Assembly: GCF_013155335.1 (NCBI RefSeq)
Contig: NZ_JABJQZ010000002.1
Span: 124,001 to 188,000 of the forward strand
DNA length: 64,000 nt
Source of the DNA: Nocardioides sp. zg-1230
Lineage (GTDB): Bacteria > Actinomycetota > Actinomycetes > Propionibacteriales > Nocardioidaceae
Reading direction: 5' to 3'
Positions 17,747-27,002 of the stretch are shown here, in pieces. The notes under the pieces were generated by a model. It searched no databases, was not told where the DNA came from, and saw only the letters and a program-made list of their open reading frames with translations. Position numbers and translations under genes: made by a program. Numbering within the stretch: the first letter of the stretch is position 1; each line of letters opens with the position of its first letter.

Positions 17747-19645
17747 TCAGCGTGAGGAGTCGAGCGGCTCGAGGCGCTGCGCCACGCGTCGGGCGAGGTC
17801 GACGAAGTCGGCGCGCGACATCGTCATGTTGCGGTCGGGAGCGAAGCCGAGCTGGGAGACGGCACCGCCGTCGCGCACCATGGCCATCAGGAACGGGAAC
17901 GACTGGCTGTCGTTGATCTCGAAGGTCAGCGCCCAGACGCTCAGGTCGCCGGCCTTGCTGGCGCTCGAGGCCAGCTCGGTGACGTCGGTGCCCAGGTTGG
18001 CGCGCCCGCACTGGCGGATGCGGTCGCGGACCTGGTCGACGAAGGTGCCGGCCTTGCCCGGGCTCATCGCGCCCACGGTCTGGGTGAGGCCGAGCTGGGA
18101 GGCGTTGGGCGTCTCGGGGAAGAGGAAGGTGCGGGTCAGGGCCTTGCTGATGCCCTTGCCCTGGAAGGTGGTGCGGTCGCAGCGGGTCGCGGCGTAGTTG
18201 TTGCGGGCCTTCTCGGGCTCGGTGCCGACCCAGGGGCCGCGCACGCCCGCGACGGGCGGCAGGTCGACCACCGACAGCAGCCCCGGCGGCGTACCGATCG
18301 CGAGCGGGGGAGTGGCGCGGGACTTCGCGCGCCCCGCGCAGGTGCCGGCGCCCTCGGCGCCGCAGACGCCGTTGACGGCGGCGGACAGCCCGGTCAGCAC
18401 GGCCTTGTCCGGGACGGGCCGGCCCTGGCTGCGCACGACCTGGGTGACCACGAGGCTGCCGCTGCGCGCCATGGCAACGGTCAGGGTGGCCGGCTCCTTG
18501 CCCCACGACCGGAGGCGGAACGTGCGGGCCTCGTCGCCGACGCGCTTGACGGTGCGGGTGTCCATCAGCTGCGTGCGGGGGTCGATGCAACCGGCGAACC
18601 ACAGGGACGCCGTGTCGAAGCCCTGGGCCGCCTGCCGGGGGCTGCGCGACATCTCGACCATCTCGACGGCCGTCGACCGCACGTCGGTGACCTCGCGCTC
18701 GCGGGTGCGCTGGCGGTCGCCCTTGCCGACCTTCCTCTTCTCGACGCGTGTCTCGCTGCCCTCCCACGTGCGGGCCACCGCCGTGATGCCGTCGGGGTCG
18801 GCGAACCGCTCGCGCTGGCACGGCGCCAGCAGGCCGTCGCCGGTCAGGTTGTCCGTGGTCGCGGTCTCGGTCCACTCGAGACCGGGGCCGAACCGGGCGA
18901 GCTGGGCCGGGGAGAGCAGCGAGTCGCCACTGATCATCTCCGCCCCGACCTCGTCGGCGACCGGCTCGTGCACCGTGACGCCGGGGGTGGCCTTCTCCTC
19001 GCTGAGGCTGGTGGGCTCGGCGCCGGCGCCGGTGGCGACGAGGGAGCCGGAGGCGAGGAGCGCGGCGGTGGCGAGTCCGGCGCCGATGACGGTGTGCGTA
19101 CGACGTCGCGCGGCGCCGGCGCGCCGGATGACGGTGGCGCGGGGCCAGCGGATGTCCTCGAGCGGGCCGGCGAGGGCGTGGAGCAGCCGCGGGATGTCGG
19201 TCGTCGGCGCGTCGCGGTGCAGCGAGAACTGCGAGCTCGCCGTCTGCAGCTCCCGCTCGGCGTCGGCCCGCGGCAGGCCAACCGTGCGTGCCACCTCGCC
19301 GAGCGAGAGGGCCGAGAGGACGTTGAGCACGAGCAGCTCGCGCTGGCGGGTGGTGAGCTTGGACAGCGCCTCGAGCGTGCTGCGCACGTCGGGGTCGAGG
19401 GACTTGTCGCGGTGCCAGATCCGGGCGGTGTGCCGCCGTCGGGCACGGCCGAGGGCGAGGGGACGGACGTAGCCGTCGCGGTCCTCGAGCTGCCCGACCT
19501 TGCGCCAGCGGTGCCACGCGACCACGAAGGCGTCGCGCACGGCGGCGCGGGACGCCGGCGCGTCACCGGTGAGGGCGTACGCCTCGTGCAGCAGGCGGTT
19601 GCGCGTCTCGACGTAGTAGGCGTCGAAGGTCTCGGGGCTCCTCAT
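17747..19645 (-). CDS. Sigma-70-like protein fused to a membrane segment and a large extracytoplasmic domain
   Basis: A 632-residue protein. Residues 8-75 resemble ECF sigma region 2 (FVVAWHRWRKVGQLEDRDGYVRPLALGRARRR, close to the region 2.4 pattern). Residues 92-140 resemble region 4 with a helix-turn-helix (LTTRQRELLVLNVLSALSLGEVARTVGLP). A basic stretch then leads to one membrane helix at about 185-207 (VIGAGLATAALLASGSLVATG). The remaining 420 residues should lie outside the membrane. They contain paired cysteines (LAPCQRERF, AGCIDPR, NGVCGAEGAGTCAG, TRCDR, RQCGR). No separate anti-sigma gene is adjacent. It may be a one-protein membrane sensor/sigma factor, or a degenerate sigma domain used as an adaptor; the sequence cannot decide. 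A TACCGT box lies 15 bases upstream of the ATG. Confidence 0.75.
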   Translation of the reverse strand: MRSPETFDAYYVETRNRLLHEAYALTGDAPASRAAVRDAFVVAWHRWRKVGQLEDRDGYVRPLALGRARRRHTARIWHRDKSLDPDVRSTLEALSKLTTRQRELLVLNVLSALSLGEVARTVGLPRADAERELQTASSQFSLHRDAPTTDIPRLLHALAGPLEDIRWPRATVIRRAGAARRRTHTVIGAGLATAALLASGSLVATGAGAEPTSLSEEKATPGVTVHEPVADEVGAEMISGDSLLSPAQLARFGPGLEWTETATTDNLTGDGLLAPCQRERFADPDGITAVARTWEGSETRVEKRKVGKGDRQRTREREVTDVRSTAVEMVEMSRSPRQAAQGFDTASLWFAGCIDPRTQLMDTRTVKRVGDEARTFRLRSWGKEPATLTVAMARSGSLVVTQVVRSQGRPVPDKAVLTGLSAAVNGVCGAEGAGTCAGRAKSRATPPLAIGTPPGLLSVVDLPPVAGVRGPWVGTEPEKARNNYAATRCDRTTFQGKGISKALTRTFLFPETPNASQLGLTQTVGAMSPGKAGTFVDQVRDRIRQCGRANLGTDVTELASSASKAGDLSVWALTFEINDSQSFPFLMAMVRDGGAVSQLGFAPDRNMTMSRADFVDLARRVAQRLEPLDSSR

Positions 19646-19654
19646 GACCGCTCC

Positions 19655-19660
19655 ACGGTA
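19655..19660 (-). promoter_or_regulatory. Leaderless -10 element for sigma-fusion gene (TACCGT)
   Basis: On the minus strand TACCGT starts at 19660, 15 bases before the ATG at 19645. It lies in the short divergent gap shared with the DUF6350 gene. Confidence 0.42.
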
Positions 19661-19757
19661 CGGGAGGTGGTCACGTGGCGCACATCGATCCCCGCACATC
19701 GCCGGGGCGGCGTGGCAGCGCGATCTGCCGAGGGGAGCGGGTGATGATGGGGCGGCC

Positions 19758-21059
19758 ATGACGTCGCTCCTCACCCGACCCGACCACGCACGGACCGACG
19801 CTGCCCGGCCGCGTCCGCTCGTGCTGATCGCCACCCTCGGCGGGGCGCTCGCCGCGCTGGGCCCGCTCGTGGTGCTGCTCGCGATCGGCGTCATCGGCTG
19901 GTTCGCGACCGACGCCGGGGTGCACGGCGCACCCCGCGACGGCATGCGCGTGGGCGCCCTCGCCTGGCTGGCCGGTCACGGCTCCGGCATCACGGTGATG
20001 GGCGCGCGGATCACCATCGTCCCCCTCGGCGTCACGGCGATCGCCGCGTGGTCGATGTGGCGGCTCGGCCACCGCGTCGGCGACTCCGTGTCCGGCCACG
20101 GGCCCGACGCCGACCGGATCTCCGACGGCGAGCGCGACTTCACCGTGCCGACCGCCATCGCCCTCTTCTTCGCGGCGTACGCCGTCGTGGCCGTGGTGGT
20201 CGCGACCCTCGCCGCCGGCACCACGGCCGACCCGTCGCTGCCGCGGGTGCTCGGCTGGACCCTCCTGCTGACGGCCTTCGTCGCCGCTCCTGCCATCGCG
20301 ATCGGGTCGGGCCGTGCGGCGATCTGGGCGGCCTTCCTGCCCGCCTCGGTGCGAGCGGGCGCCGCCGTCGCGGGCGCGGTGCTGGCGCGTCTCCTGGCCG
20401 TCTCTGCCCTGGTCTTCCTCATCGGCTTCGTCGCCTCCTTCGACGAGGCCGCCACCATGACCTCGCGGCTGCACCCCAGCCCGGGCGAGGCCGGCCTCTA
20501 CGCCCTCGTCAACGCCGCCTTCGCCCCCAACGCCGCCCTGTTCGCCGGCTCGTGGCTGCTCGGCCCGGGGTTCGCGGTGGGCGGCGCCACGCTCGTCTCG
20601 CCCGGGGCGGTCGTCCTCGGCCCGCTCCCGGTCGTGCCGCTGCTCGCCGCGCTGCCGGCGGTCGGCACCCCGCCGGGTTGGGTGGGTGCGCTGCTGGCAC
20701 TCCCGACGTTGGTCGCCGCGGTGACGACCCACCGCACGCTGCGCGGCCGCCTCCTGACCTGGGACCGGATCGCCCTCGCCGGGTGCGGTGGCGGGCTGGC
20801 GGCCGGGGTCGGGTTCGCGCTGCTCGCCTCGCTGTCCGGTGGCGCGGCCGGACCTGGTCGGATGCGCTTCGTCGGGCCCTTCACCCGTGACGTCCTGGTC
20901 CACGCCGTGACGGCGTGCGGCATCGGCGCGCTCCTCGGTGCCTCGGTGCTGGCGTGGTTCGCCTGGCGTGCCGCGCGCAGCGTCCCGTCCGACCCGGGAC
21001 CCGCCGCCAGCACCGGCACCGGCTCCGGCACCGGCTCTGACTCCGTCGCCGAGGACTGA
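19758..21059 (+). CDS. DUF6350-like polytopic membrane protein
   Basis: A 433-residue integral membrane protein with about ten hydrophobic segments, beginning after a short polar N-terminus with LIATLGGALAALGPLVVLLAIGVIGW. The motif DGMRVGALAWLAGHGSGI followed by IVPLGVTAIAAWSMWRLG matches the actinobacterial cell-division-associated DUF6350 membrane family. In actinobacteria that family commonly lies directly upstream of purN and purH, as here. Function is not established. GATGAT 15 bases upstream is a possible leaderless -10 variant. The C-terminus is Gly/Ser/Thr-rich and ends two bases before the next gene. Confidence 0.8.
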   Translation: MTSLLTRPDHARTDAARPRPLVLIATLGGALAALGPLVVLLAIGVIGWFATDAGVHGAPRDGMRVGALAWLAGHGSGITVMGARITIVPLGVTAIAAWSMWRLGHRVGDSVSGHGPDADRISDGERDFTVPTAIALFFAAYAVVAVVVATLAAGTTADPSLPRVLGWTLLLTAFVAAPAIAIGSGRAAIWAAFLPASVRAGAAVAGAVLARLLAVSALVFLIGFVASFDEAATMTSRLHPSPGEAGLYALVNAAFAPNAALFAGSWLLGPGFAVGGATLVSPGAVVLGPLPVVPLLAALPAVGTPPGWVGALLALPTLVAAVTTHRTLRGRLLTWDRIALAGCGGGLAAGVGFALLASLSGGAAGPGRMRFVGPFTRDVLVHAVTACGIGALLGASVLAWFAWRAARSVPSDPGPAASTGTGSGTGSDSVAED

Positions 21060-21061
21060 CC

Positions 21062-22252
21062 GTGGGGGCTGGACACAGCCACGGTGCGAGCGCCTCGTGG
21101 GGGCCGGCGCCGCGGCAGATCAGGTTGCTGATGGCGGCCCTGGTGGGGCCGCTGGTGCTGGCGACCCTCGTCGGCCTCGTCGTGCTGTGGCCCGACGGCG
21201 ACCTCGAGGTCAGCGGGCCGGGCGTCGACGTGGAGCGTGGCACCGCGGAGGTGCAGTCGATCGGTCCGTGCCGGCAGGAGGTCGAGGGGTGCCAGCTCGC
21301 GCAGGTCGAGCTGCTCAGCGGCCCCGGCGCCCCCGGTGAGACGGAGGCGCTGCTGCCCTACGGCTCGCAGGCCCCGGAGGTGGTGGCGGGTGACCGCATC
21401 ATCGTGTCGTTCACCGCACAGGCGCCCGACGGCGAGCAGTACGCCTTCCAGGACTTCGACCGCGGACCGCCGCTTCTCGTGCTGCTGATCCTGTTCGCGG
21501 TGGGCGTCCTCGCCCTGTCGCGCTGGCGCGGCATCGGAGCGCTCGCCAGCCTGGCGTACTCGCTGGTCCTCATCGCTGCGTTCACGCTGCCCGCCATCAT
21601 GGAGGGCTCCTCGCCGCTCCTCGTCGCCGTGACGACCGCGGCCGCGATCATGCTGGTCACGCTCTACCTCTCGCACGGCCTCAGCGTCCGGACGACGGTC
21701 GCGATGCTCGGGACCCTGGTGTCGCTGGTGGTGATCGGCGGCGTGGGGTGGGTGTTCACCGAGGTCGGCCACTTCACCGGCCTGGTCGACGAGGGCAGCC
21801 AGTACATCTCCGGCATCGCCGCGCAGGTCGACCTGCGCGGGCTGCTGCTCGCGGGACTGGTCATCGGTGCCCTCGGCGTGCTCGACGACGTCACAGTCAC
21901 CCAGACGTGGGCGGTCTGGGAGCTCGCCGACGTCGACCCCGACGCCAGCACCCGCTCGCTCTTCACCCGGGCGATGCGCATCGGTCGCTCGCACGCGGCC
22001 TCCACGGTCAACACGCTCGTGCTGGCCTACGTCGGCGCCACCCTGCCGCTGATGCTGGTCTTCTCCGCGCTGTCGCTGCCCTTCGGGATCGCGGTCAGCC
22101 AGGAGGTCGTGGCGCAGGAGGTGGTCCGCGGACTCGTCGGCGGGCTCGGGATCCTGGCCGCCGTGCCGGTCACCACGGCGATCGCTGCCCTGGTCGCGAG
22201 CCGGCTGGTCCGGGAGCGGACAGCCGGATCCGCGCCCTCGCACCGCGCCTAG
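21062..22252 (+). CDS. YibE/F-family membrane protein
   Basis: A 396-residue membrane protein of the YibE/F-like family. One N-terminal helix (about 22-42) anchors an outer domain of roughly 90 residues containing two cysteines (PCRQEVEGCQLAQ). Seven or so helices follow, beginning LLVLLILFAVGVLALSRWRG. The family pattern HGLSVRTTVAMLGTLVSL is clear, as is GALGVLDDVTVTQ, a conserved acidic segment. GTG 21062 lies two bases after the DUF6350 stop, so the two are co-transcribed. The family is widespread in Gram-positives and has no settled function; transport is likely. Confidence 0.85.
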   Translation: MGAGHSHGASASWGPAPRQIRLLMAALVGPLVLATLVGLVVLWPDGDLEVSGPGVDVERGTAEVQSIGPCRQEVEGCQLAQVELLSGPGAPGETEALLPYGSQAPEVVAGDRIIVSFTAQAPDGEQYAFQDFDRGPPLLVLLILFAVGVLALSRWRGIGALASLAYSLVLIAAFTLPAIMEGSSPLLVAVTTAAAIMLVTLYLSHGLSVRTTVAMLGTLVSLVVIGGVGWVFTEVGHFTGLVDEGSQYISGIAAQVDLRGLLLAGLVIGALGVLDDVTVTQTWAVWELADVDPDASTRSLFTRAMRIGRSHAASTVNTLVLAYVGATLPLMLVFSALSLPFGIAVSQEVVAQEVVRGLVGGLGILAAVPVTTAIAALVASRLVRERTAGSAPSHRA

Positions 22253-22255
22253 ACT
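22250..22255 (+). promoter_or_regulatory. Leaderless -10 element for purN (TAGACT)
   Basis: TAGACT overlaps the stop codon of the YibE/F gene and begins 14 bases before the purN GTG at 22264. This fits the leaderless pattern of the window. Confidence 0.5.
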
Positions 22256-22263
22256 CACGCCTC

Positions 22264-22881
22264 GTGAACCGCCCCACCCGCCTCGTCGTCCTCGTCTCGG
22301 GGTCCGGCACCAACCTGCAGGCGCTGCTCGACGCCTGCGCCGATCCGGCGTACGGCGCCCGGGTCGTCGCCGTCGGCGCCGACCGGGAGGACATCGAGGG
22401 CCTGGCCCGCGCGGAGCGCGCCGGGATCCCGACCTTCGTGCGGAAGGTGTCCGACTTCGAGACGCGCGAGGGCTGGGACGCGTCGCTGGCCACCGTCGTG
22501 GAGCGCTTCGAGCCCGACCTCGTCGTCTCGGCCGGCTTCATGAAGCTGCTCTCACCTACGTTCCTCGACCGGTTCCTGACCCTCAACACCCACCCAGCGC
22601 TGTGCCCGGCCTTCCCCGGCATGCACGGTCCGCGCGACGCGCTCGAGCACGGCGTGAAGGTGACCGGCGCGACGCTGTTCGTGGTCGACGCGGGTGTCGA
22701 CACCGGGCCGATCATCGCCCAGGTGCCGGTGGCGGTGGAGGACGACGACGACGTCGAGTCGCTGCACGAGCGCATCAAGACCGCCGAGCGCGCGATGCTC
22801 GTCGACACCGTCGGCCGCATCGCCCGCGAGGGCATCACGGTCGAGGGCCGCAAGGTGCGCATCGGCGCCGGGGCTCGGTAG
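22264..22881 (+). CDS. purN: Phosphoribosylglycinamide formyltransferase
   Basis: A 205-residue GAR transformylase that transfers a formyl group from 10-formyltetrahydrofolate to GAR, third step of IMP synthesis. Motifs: the phosphate loop LVSGSGTNLQALLDA at the N-terminus, the catalytic Asn/His in TLNTHPALCPAFPGMHG, and GATLFVVDAGVDTGPIIAQ with the catalytic Asp. The common NIHPSLLP motif is here NTHPALCP; the key Asn and His are kept. Length is normal. GTG 22264 is supported by TAGACT 14 bases upstream. It is followed by the ZTP riboswitch and purH. Confidence 0.96.
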   Translation: MNRPTRLVVLVSGSGTNLQALLDACADPAYGARVVAVGADREDIEGLARAERAGIPTFVRKVSDFETREGWDASLATVVERFEPDLVVSAGFMKLLSPTFLDRFLTLNTHPALCPAFPGMHGPRDALEHGVKVTGATLFVVDAGVDTGPIIAQVPVAVEDDDDVESLHERIKTAERAMLVDTVGRIAREGITVEGRKVRIGAGAR

Positions 22882-22886
22882 TCTGA

Positions 22887-22957
22887 GGGCACACGACTGG
22901 CGCAGGTGGGTCACCACCAGGGAGTGACGCCGGGGACCATCGAACGCCTGGGTGCCC
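22887..22957 (+). promoter_or_regulatory. ZTP (pfl) riboswitch upstream of purH
   Basis: A well-matched ZTP/ZMP riboswitch begins six bases after the purN stop. P1 is GGGCAC (22887-22892) with GTGCCC (22952-22957). The conserved GACTGGCG is at 22895-22902. A GGTGG/CCACC hairpin (22905-22918) is followed by GGGAGTGAC. The pseudoknot strand CGCCTGGG lies before P1's 3' side. It senses the purine precursor ZTP/ZMP (AICAR phosphates) when 10-formyl-folate is short. Downstream, GACTC (22960-22964) can pair with GAGTC (22977-22981) and cover part of the purH ribosome site GAGGAG. Control may therefore be at translation; this last step is inference. Confidence 0.92.
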
Positions 22958-22983
22958 CCGACTCGAATCGACCGAGGAGTCCC

Positions 22984-24570
22984 GTGTCTGCTGAGCACCG
23001 CATCCCGATCCGCCGAGCGCTCGTCTCCGTCTACGACAAGGCCGGTCTCGACGACCTGGTCCGCGGCCTCCACGAGGCCGGCGTCGAGCTCGTCTCCACC
23101 GGTGGCTCGGCCGCGCTGATCGAGTCGCTCGGCCTGCCCGTCACCAAGGTGGAGGACCTGACCGGGTTCCCCGAGTGCCTCGACGGCCGCGTCAAGACGC
23201 TGCACCCGCGCGTGCACGCCGGCATCCTCGCCGACCGCCGCCTCGACACCCACGTCGCGCAGCTCGAGGAGCTCGGCGTGGAGCCGTTCGACCTCGTCGT
23301 GAGCAACCTCTACCCCTTCACCCAGACCGTCGCCTCGGGCGCCGGCCCCGACGAGTGCGTCGAGCAGATCGACATCGGCGGCCCGTCGATGGTGCGCGCC
23401 GCGGCCAAGAACCACCCCAGCGTCGCCATCGTCACCTCGCCCGCGACGTACGACGCCGTGCTGGCCGCCGTCACCGCCGGCGGGTTCACGCTGGCCGAGC
23501 GCCAGCGCCTCGCCGCCGAGGCGTTCGTGCACACCGCGACGTACGACGTCCACGTGGCGTCGTGGATGGGCAACGTGCTCACCGACACCAGTGAGGGATC
23601 GGGCTTCCCGGCGTGGATGGGCGCGACGTGGACCAAGGAGGCGGTGCTGCGCTACGGGGAGAACCCGCACCAGTCCGCCGCGCTCTACAGCAACGGCTTC
23701 CTGCCGGGCGGTCCCGGCCTCGCCCAGGCGACGCAGCACCACGGCAAGGAGATGTCCTACAACAACTACGTCGACGCCGACGCGGCGCGGCGGGCGGCGT
23801 ACGACTTCGACGAGCCGGCCGTGGCGATCATCAAGCACGCCAACCCGTGCGGCATCGCGGTCTGCTCGGACGACGTGCCTGACCCGATCTCTGTGGCCCA
23901 CCGCAAGGCCCACGAGTGCGACCCGGTCAGCGCCTTCGGCGGCGTGATCGCCACCAACGTCCCGGTCTCCGTCGCGATGGCCGAGCAGGTCGCCGAGATC
24001 TTCACCGAGGTCGTCGTCGCGCCCGGCTACGAGGACGGCGCCGTCGAGGTGCTCCGGGCCAAGAAGAACATCCGCGTCCTCGAGTGCGCGCCGCTCACCC
24101 GCGGCGGCGGTGACCTGCGGTCGATCTCCGGCGGGCTGCTGCTGCAGGACCGCGACGTGATCTCCGCCGAGGGCGACGACCCGTCGACCTGGACCCTCGC
24201 GACGGGGGCGGCGGCCTCCGACGAGGTGCTGGCCGACCTCGCGTTCGCCTGGCGCGCCTGCCGGGCGGTGAAGTCGAACGCGATCCTGCTCGCCTCCGGC
24301 GGCGCCTCGGTCGGCGTCGGGATGGGTCAGGTCAACCGCGTCGACTCCTGCCGCCTCGCCGTCGAGCGGGCGGGGGAGCGGGCGTCGTCCGCGGTCGCCG
24401 CCTCCGACGCGTTCTTCCCCTTCGCCGACGGCCCGCAGATCCTCATCGACGCCGGGGTGAAGGCGATCGTCCAGCCCGGTGGCTCGGTCCGCGACGCCGA
24501 GGTGGTCGCGGCCTGCGAGGCCGCCGGCGTGACGATGTACCTCACCGGCGCGCGCCACTTCTTCCACTGA
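22984..24570 (+). CDS. purH: Bifunctional AICAR transformylase / IMP cyclohydrolase
   Basis: A 528-residue enzyme for the last two steps of IMP synthesis. The N-terminal IMP cyclohydrolase part (about 1-200) begins [16 protein letters not shown] and contains [10 protein letters not shown] and [13 protein letters not shown]. The C-terminal AICAR transformylase part has [14 protein letters not shown], the catalytic KHANPCGIA (Lys-His pair) and SAFGGVIA. It ends with the conserved RHFFH. GTG 22984 has GAGGAG five bases upstream, and this ribosome site is probably controlled by the riboswitch. An upstream reading from 22906 runs through the riboswitch and is not used. Confidence 0.97.
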   Translation: MSAEHRIPIRRALVSVYDKAGLDDLVRGLHEAGVELVSTGGSAALIESLGLPVTKVEDLTGFPECLDGRVKTLHPRVHAGILADRRLDTHVAQLEELGVEPFDLVVSNLYPFTQTVASGAGPDECVEQIDIGGPSMVRAAAKNHPSVAIVTSPATYDAVLAAVTAGGFTLAERQRLAAEAFVHTATYDVHVASWMGNVLTDTSEGSGFPAWMGATWTKEAVLRYGENPHQSAALYSNGFLPGGPGLAQATQHHGKEMSYNNYVDADAARRAAYDFDEPAVAIIKHANPCGIAVCSDDVPDPISVAHRKAHECDPVSAFGGVIATNVPVSVAMAEQVAEIFTEVVVAPGYEDGAVEVLRAKKNIRVLECAPLTRGGGDLRSISGGLLLQDRDVISAEGDDPSTWTLATGAAASDEVLADLAFAWRACRAVKSNAILLASGGASVGVGMGQVNRVDSCRLAVERAGERASSAVAASDAFFPFADGPQILIDAGVKAIVQPGGSVRDAEVVAACEAAGVTMYLTGARHFFH

Positions 24571-24607
24571 TCACGGACGCGCAGGCCTCAGCCCATCTCC
24601 CTCTCCC

Positions 24608-24613
24608 TAGGAT
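24608..24613 (+). promoter_or_regulatory. Leaderless -10 element for folD (TAGGAT)
   Basis: TAGGAT begins 13 bases before GTG 24621. It overlaps the ATG at 24612, which argues that 24612 is inside the promoter and that GTG 24621 is the true start. Confidence 0.5.
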
Positions 24614-24620
24614 GACCACC

Positions 24621-25469
24621 GTGACCGCACAGACCCTCGACGGCGCAGCCACGCTGCGGACCATCAAGGCGGAGCTGGCCCAGCGCGTCGCCGCGCTGAA
24701 GGAGCACGGGATCACCCCGGGCCTCGGCACGGTGCTCGTGGGCGACGACCCCGGCTCGCACTGGTACGTCGGCGCCAAGCACAAGGACTGCGCGGAGATC
24801 GGCATCACCTCCATCCGCCGCGACCTGCCCGCCACGGCCACCCAGGCCGAGGTGGAGGCCGTCATCGACGAGCTCAACGCCGACGACGCGTGCACCGGCT
24901 TCATCGTCCAGCAGCCCACCGGGCTCGACGAGTTCGCGCTGCTCTCACGGGTCGATCCCGACAAGGACGTCGACGGGCTCCACCCGGTCAACCTCGGCAA
25001 GCTGGTGCTGGGCGAGGCGGGCCCGCTGCCCTGCACCCCCGTCGGCGCCATCGAGCTGCTGCGCCGCCACGGCGTCGAGATCGCCGGTGCGGAGGTCGTG
25101 GTCGTCGGCCGTGGCATCACGGTCGGGCGCCCGCTCGGGCTGCTGCTGACCCGCCGGTCGGAGAACGCCACCGTCACGCTGTGCCACACCGGCACGCGCG
25201 ACCTCGCCGCGCACGTGCGCAGCGCCGACATCGTCGTCGCGGCCGCCGGCGTGCCCGGCATCATCACCGCCGACATGGTCAAGCCGGGTGCGGCCGTCCT
25301 CGACGTCGGCGTCTCGCGCGTGGACGGCAAGGTCACCGGCGACGTGGACCCCGGCGTGTGGGACGTGGCGGGGTGGGTCTCGCCCAACCCGAAGGGCGTC
25401 GGGCCGATGACGCGCGCGATGCTGCTCACCAACATCGTGGAGATCGCCGAGAAGTCCGTCCGGTCCTGA
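24621..25469 (+). CDS. folD: Methylenetetrahydrofolate dehydrogenase / cyclohydrolase
   Basis: A 282-residue bifunctional enzyme interconverting 5,10-methylene-, methenyl- and 10-formyl-tetrahydrofolate. It supplies the formyl donor for PurN and PurH. Motifs: [22 protein letters not shown] (catalytic Tyr and Lys), DADGLHP-type [22 protein letters not shown]-binding [17 protein letters not shown], and [11 protein letters not shown] at the end. The conserved QLPLP segment is replaced by QQPTG in [11 protein letters not shown], which is unusual. GTG 24621 gives the common VTAQxLDG start and fits the -10 box; ATG 24612 adds three residues. The DUF3017 gene follows after one base. Confidence 0.95.
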   Translation: MTAQTLDGAATLRTIKAELAQRVAALKEHGITPGLGTVLVGDDPGSHWYVGAKHKDCAEIGITSIRRDLPATATQAEVEAVIDELNADDACTGFIVQQPTGLDEFALLSRVDPDKDVDGLHPVNLGKLVLGEAGPLPCTPVGAIELLRRHGVEIAGAEVVVVGRGITVGRPLGLLLTRRSENATVTLCHTGTRDLAAHVRSADIVVAAAGVPGIITADMVKPGAAVLDVGVSRVDGKVTGDVDPGVWDVAGWVSPNPKGVGPMTRAMLLTNIVEIAEKSVRS

Positions 25470-25470
25470 C

Positions 25471-25857
25471 ATGGCCGATCCCGAGCGCCCCGACCGGCCC
25501 GAGCCGACCGTCGAGCCCCCCGAGTCGGTGCCGCCGGTCTCGGCCGAGCCGCCCCCGGAGGACCCCGACGAACCGCGCCGCTACCCCTCGACGATCGGGG
25601 GAGCGTTCTACCTGCTCGTCCTCGGCGTCGTCGCGGTCGCGCTGGTCGTGGTGGCGCTCGGCGAGTGGCGCAGCGGCATCCGGCTGATGGGCGGGGCGCT
25701 GATCTTCGCCGCTGCCGTGCGGCTGGTGCTGCGGCGACGCGACGCCGGCATGCTCGCCGTACGTCACAAGGTGCTCGACGCGGCCGTGCTCATCGTGCTC
25801 GGCGGGTTGCTGATCTTCCTCGCCGGGTCCATCCCCGACCAGCCCGGCGGGTTCTAG
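25471..25857 (+). CDS. DUF3017 family membrane protein
   Basis: A 128-residue protein with an acidic Pro/Glu-rich N-terminal third and three hydrophobic helices (about 46-64, 70-84 and 103-120), matching DUF3017. In actinobacteria this family is regularly found just after folD, as here with one base between. The function is unknown. A strong hairpin follows and ends the operon. Confidence 0.85.
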   Translation: MADPERPDRPEPTVEPPESVPPVSAEPPPEDPDEPRRYPSTIGGAFYLLVLGVVAVALVVVALGEWRSGIRLMGGALIFAAAVRLVLRRRDAGMLAVRHKVLDAAVLIVLGGLLIFLAGSIPDQPGGF

Positions 25858-25864
25858 ACAGCAC

Positions 25865-25896
25865 GAAGGACCGGACCCGACGGGTCCGGCCCTTCG
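25865..25896. terminator. Bidirectional terminator between DUF3017 gene and mdh
   Basis: CCGGACCC (25871-25878) pairs with GGGTCCGG (25882-25889). The stem is extended by GAAGG/CCTTC outside a single mismatch. It lies between the convergent stops of the DUF3017 gene and mdh and can serve both. Confidence 0.8.
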
Positions 25897-25903
25897 CAGG
25901 TGA

Positions 25904-26890
25904 TCAGATGAGACCCAGCTCCGTGACGGCCTTGCGCTCGTCGGCGAGCTCGGCGGTGGAGGCGTCGATCCGGGCGCGGGAGAAGTCGTCGATCTCGAGA
26001 CCCTCGACGATCGACCAGTCGCCACCCGAGGTGGTGACCGGGAACGAGGAGATCAGGCCCTCGGGGACGTCGTACTCGCCGCTGGACACGACCGCCATCG
26101 ACACCCAGTCGTCCTGCGCCGAGCCGAACAGCCAGTCGCGGGCGGCGTCGATCGTGGCCGACGCGGCCGAGGCGGCCGAGGAGGAGCCGCGCGCGTCGAT
26201 GATCGCGGCGCCGCGCTTGGCGACGGTCGGGATGAAGTCGTTCTCCAGCCAGGACTGGTCGCCGACGAGCTCGGCGGCGTTCTGGCCCTTGACCTCGGCG
26301 TGGAAGAGGTCGGGGTACTGGGTGGCGGAGTGGTTGCCCCAGATCGTCATCTTCTTGATGTCGGTGACGCTGGCCCCGGTCTTGGCCGCGAGCTGCGAGA
26401 TCGCGCGGTTGTGGTCGAGGCGGGTCAGCGCGGAGAACCGCTCGCGCGGGATGTCGGGGGCGTTGCTCATCGCGATGAGCGCGTTGGTGTTGGCCGGGTT
26501 GCCGGTCACGCCGATGCGCACGTCGTCCGCGGCGACGGAGTTGAGGGCCTTGCCCTGGGCGGTGAAGATCGCGCCGTTGGCCGAGAGCAGGTCGCCGCGC
26601 TCCATGCCGGGGCCGCGGGGGCGGGCGCCCACGAGGAGGGCGAGGTTGACGCCGTCGAAGATCTTCTCGGCGTCCGAGCCGATCTCGACGCCGGCGAGCT
26701 GCGGGAACGCGCAGTCGTCGAGCTCCATGACGACGCCCTCGAGCGCCTTGAGGGCCGGCTCGATCTCGAGCAGTCGCAGCTCGATCGGGCGGTCCGCGGC
26801 CAGGGCACCGCTGGCGAGGCGGAAGAGCAGGCTGTAGCCGATCTGACCGGCGGCGCCGGTGACGGCCACCTTGAGAGGTTCGGAGGTCAC
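25904..26890 (-). CDS. mdh: Malate dehydrogenase
   Basis: A 328-residue NAD-dependent malate dehydrogenase, cytosolic TCA enzyme converting malate to oxaloacetate. It begins [22 protein letters not shown], the Rossmann loop of the long-type MDH. It has the substrate loop [29 protein letters not shown], the catalytic Asp-Arg LTRLDHNRA and the catalytic His in [12 protein letters not shown]. Length and pattern match the actinobacterial/cytosolic MDH group. GTG 26890 has GAGGAG ten bases upstream and gives the [15 protein letters not shown] start. TAGCGT (26949 to 26944 on this strand) is a possible -10 with a leader of about 45 bases. Confidence 0.97.
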   Translation of the reverse strand: MTSEPLKVAVTGAAGQIGYSLLFRLASGALAADRPIELRLLEIEPALKALEGVVMELDDCAFPQLAGVEIGSDAEKIFDGVNLALLVGARPRGPGMERGDLLSANGAIFTAQGKALNSVAADDVRIGVTGNPANTNALIAMSNAPDIPRERFSALTRLDHNRAISQLAAKTGASVTDIKKMTIWGNHSATQYPDLFHAEVKGQNAAELVGDQSWLENDFIPTVAKRGAAIIDARGSSSAASAASATIDAARDWLFGSAQDDWVSMAVVSSGEYDVPEGLISSFPVTTSGGDWSIVEGLEIDDFSRARIDASTAELADERKAVTELGLI

Positions 26891-27002
26891 GGTTCGTACT
26901 CCTCGTGAGGGTGGTCTCGGATCTGTTCCGGGTTGTCCGGCTGACGCTAGCAGCGCCCGATCCGCCGTCGACCGCTGGTCTGCGGCTGGCATGCTGGCGC
27001 CC

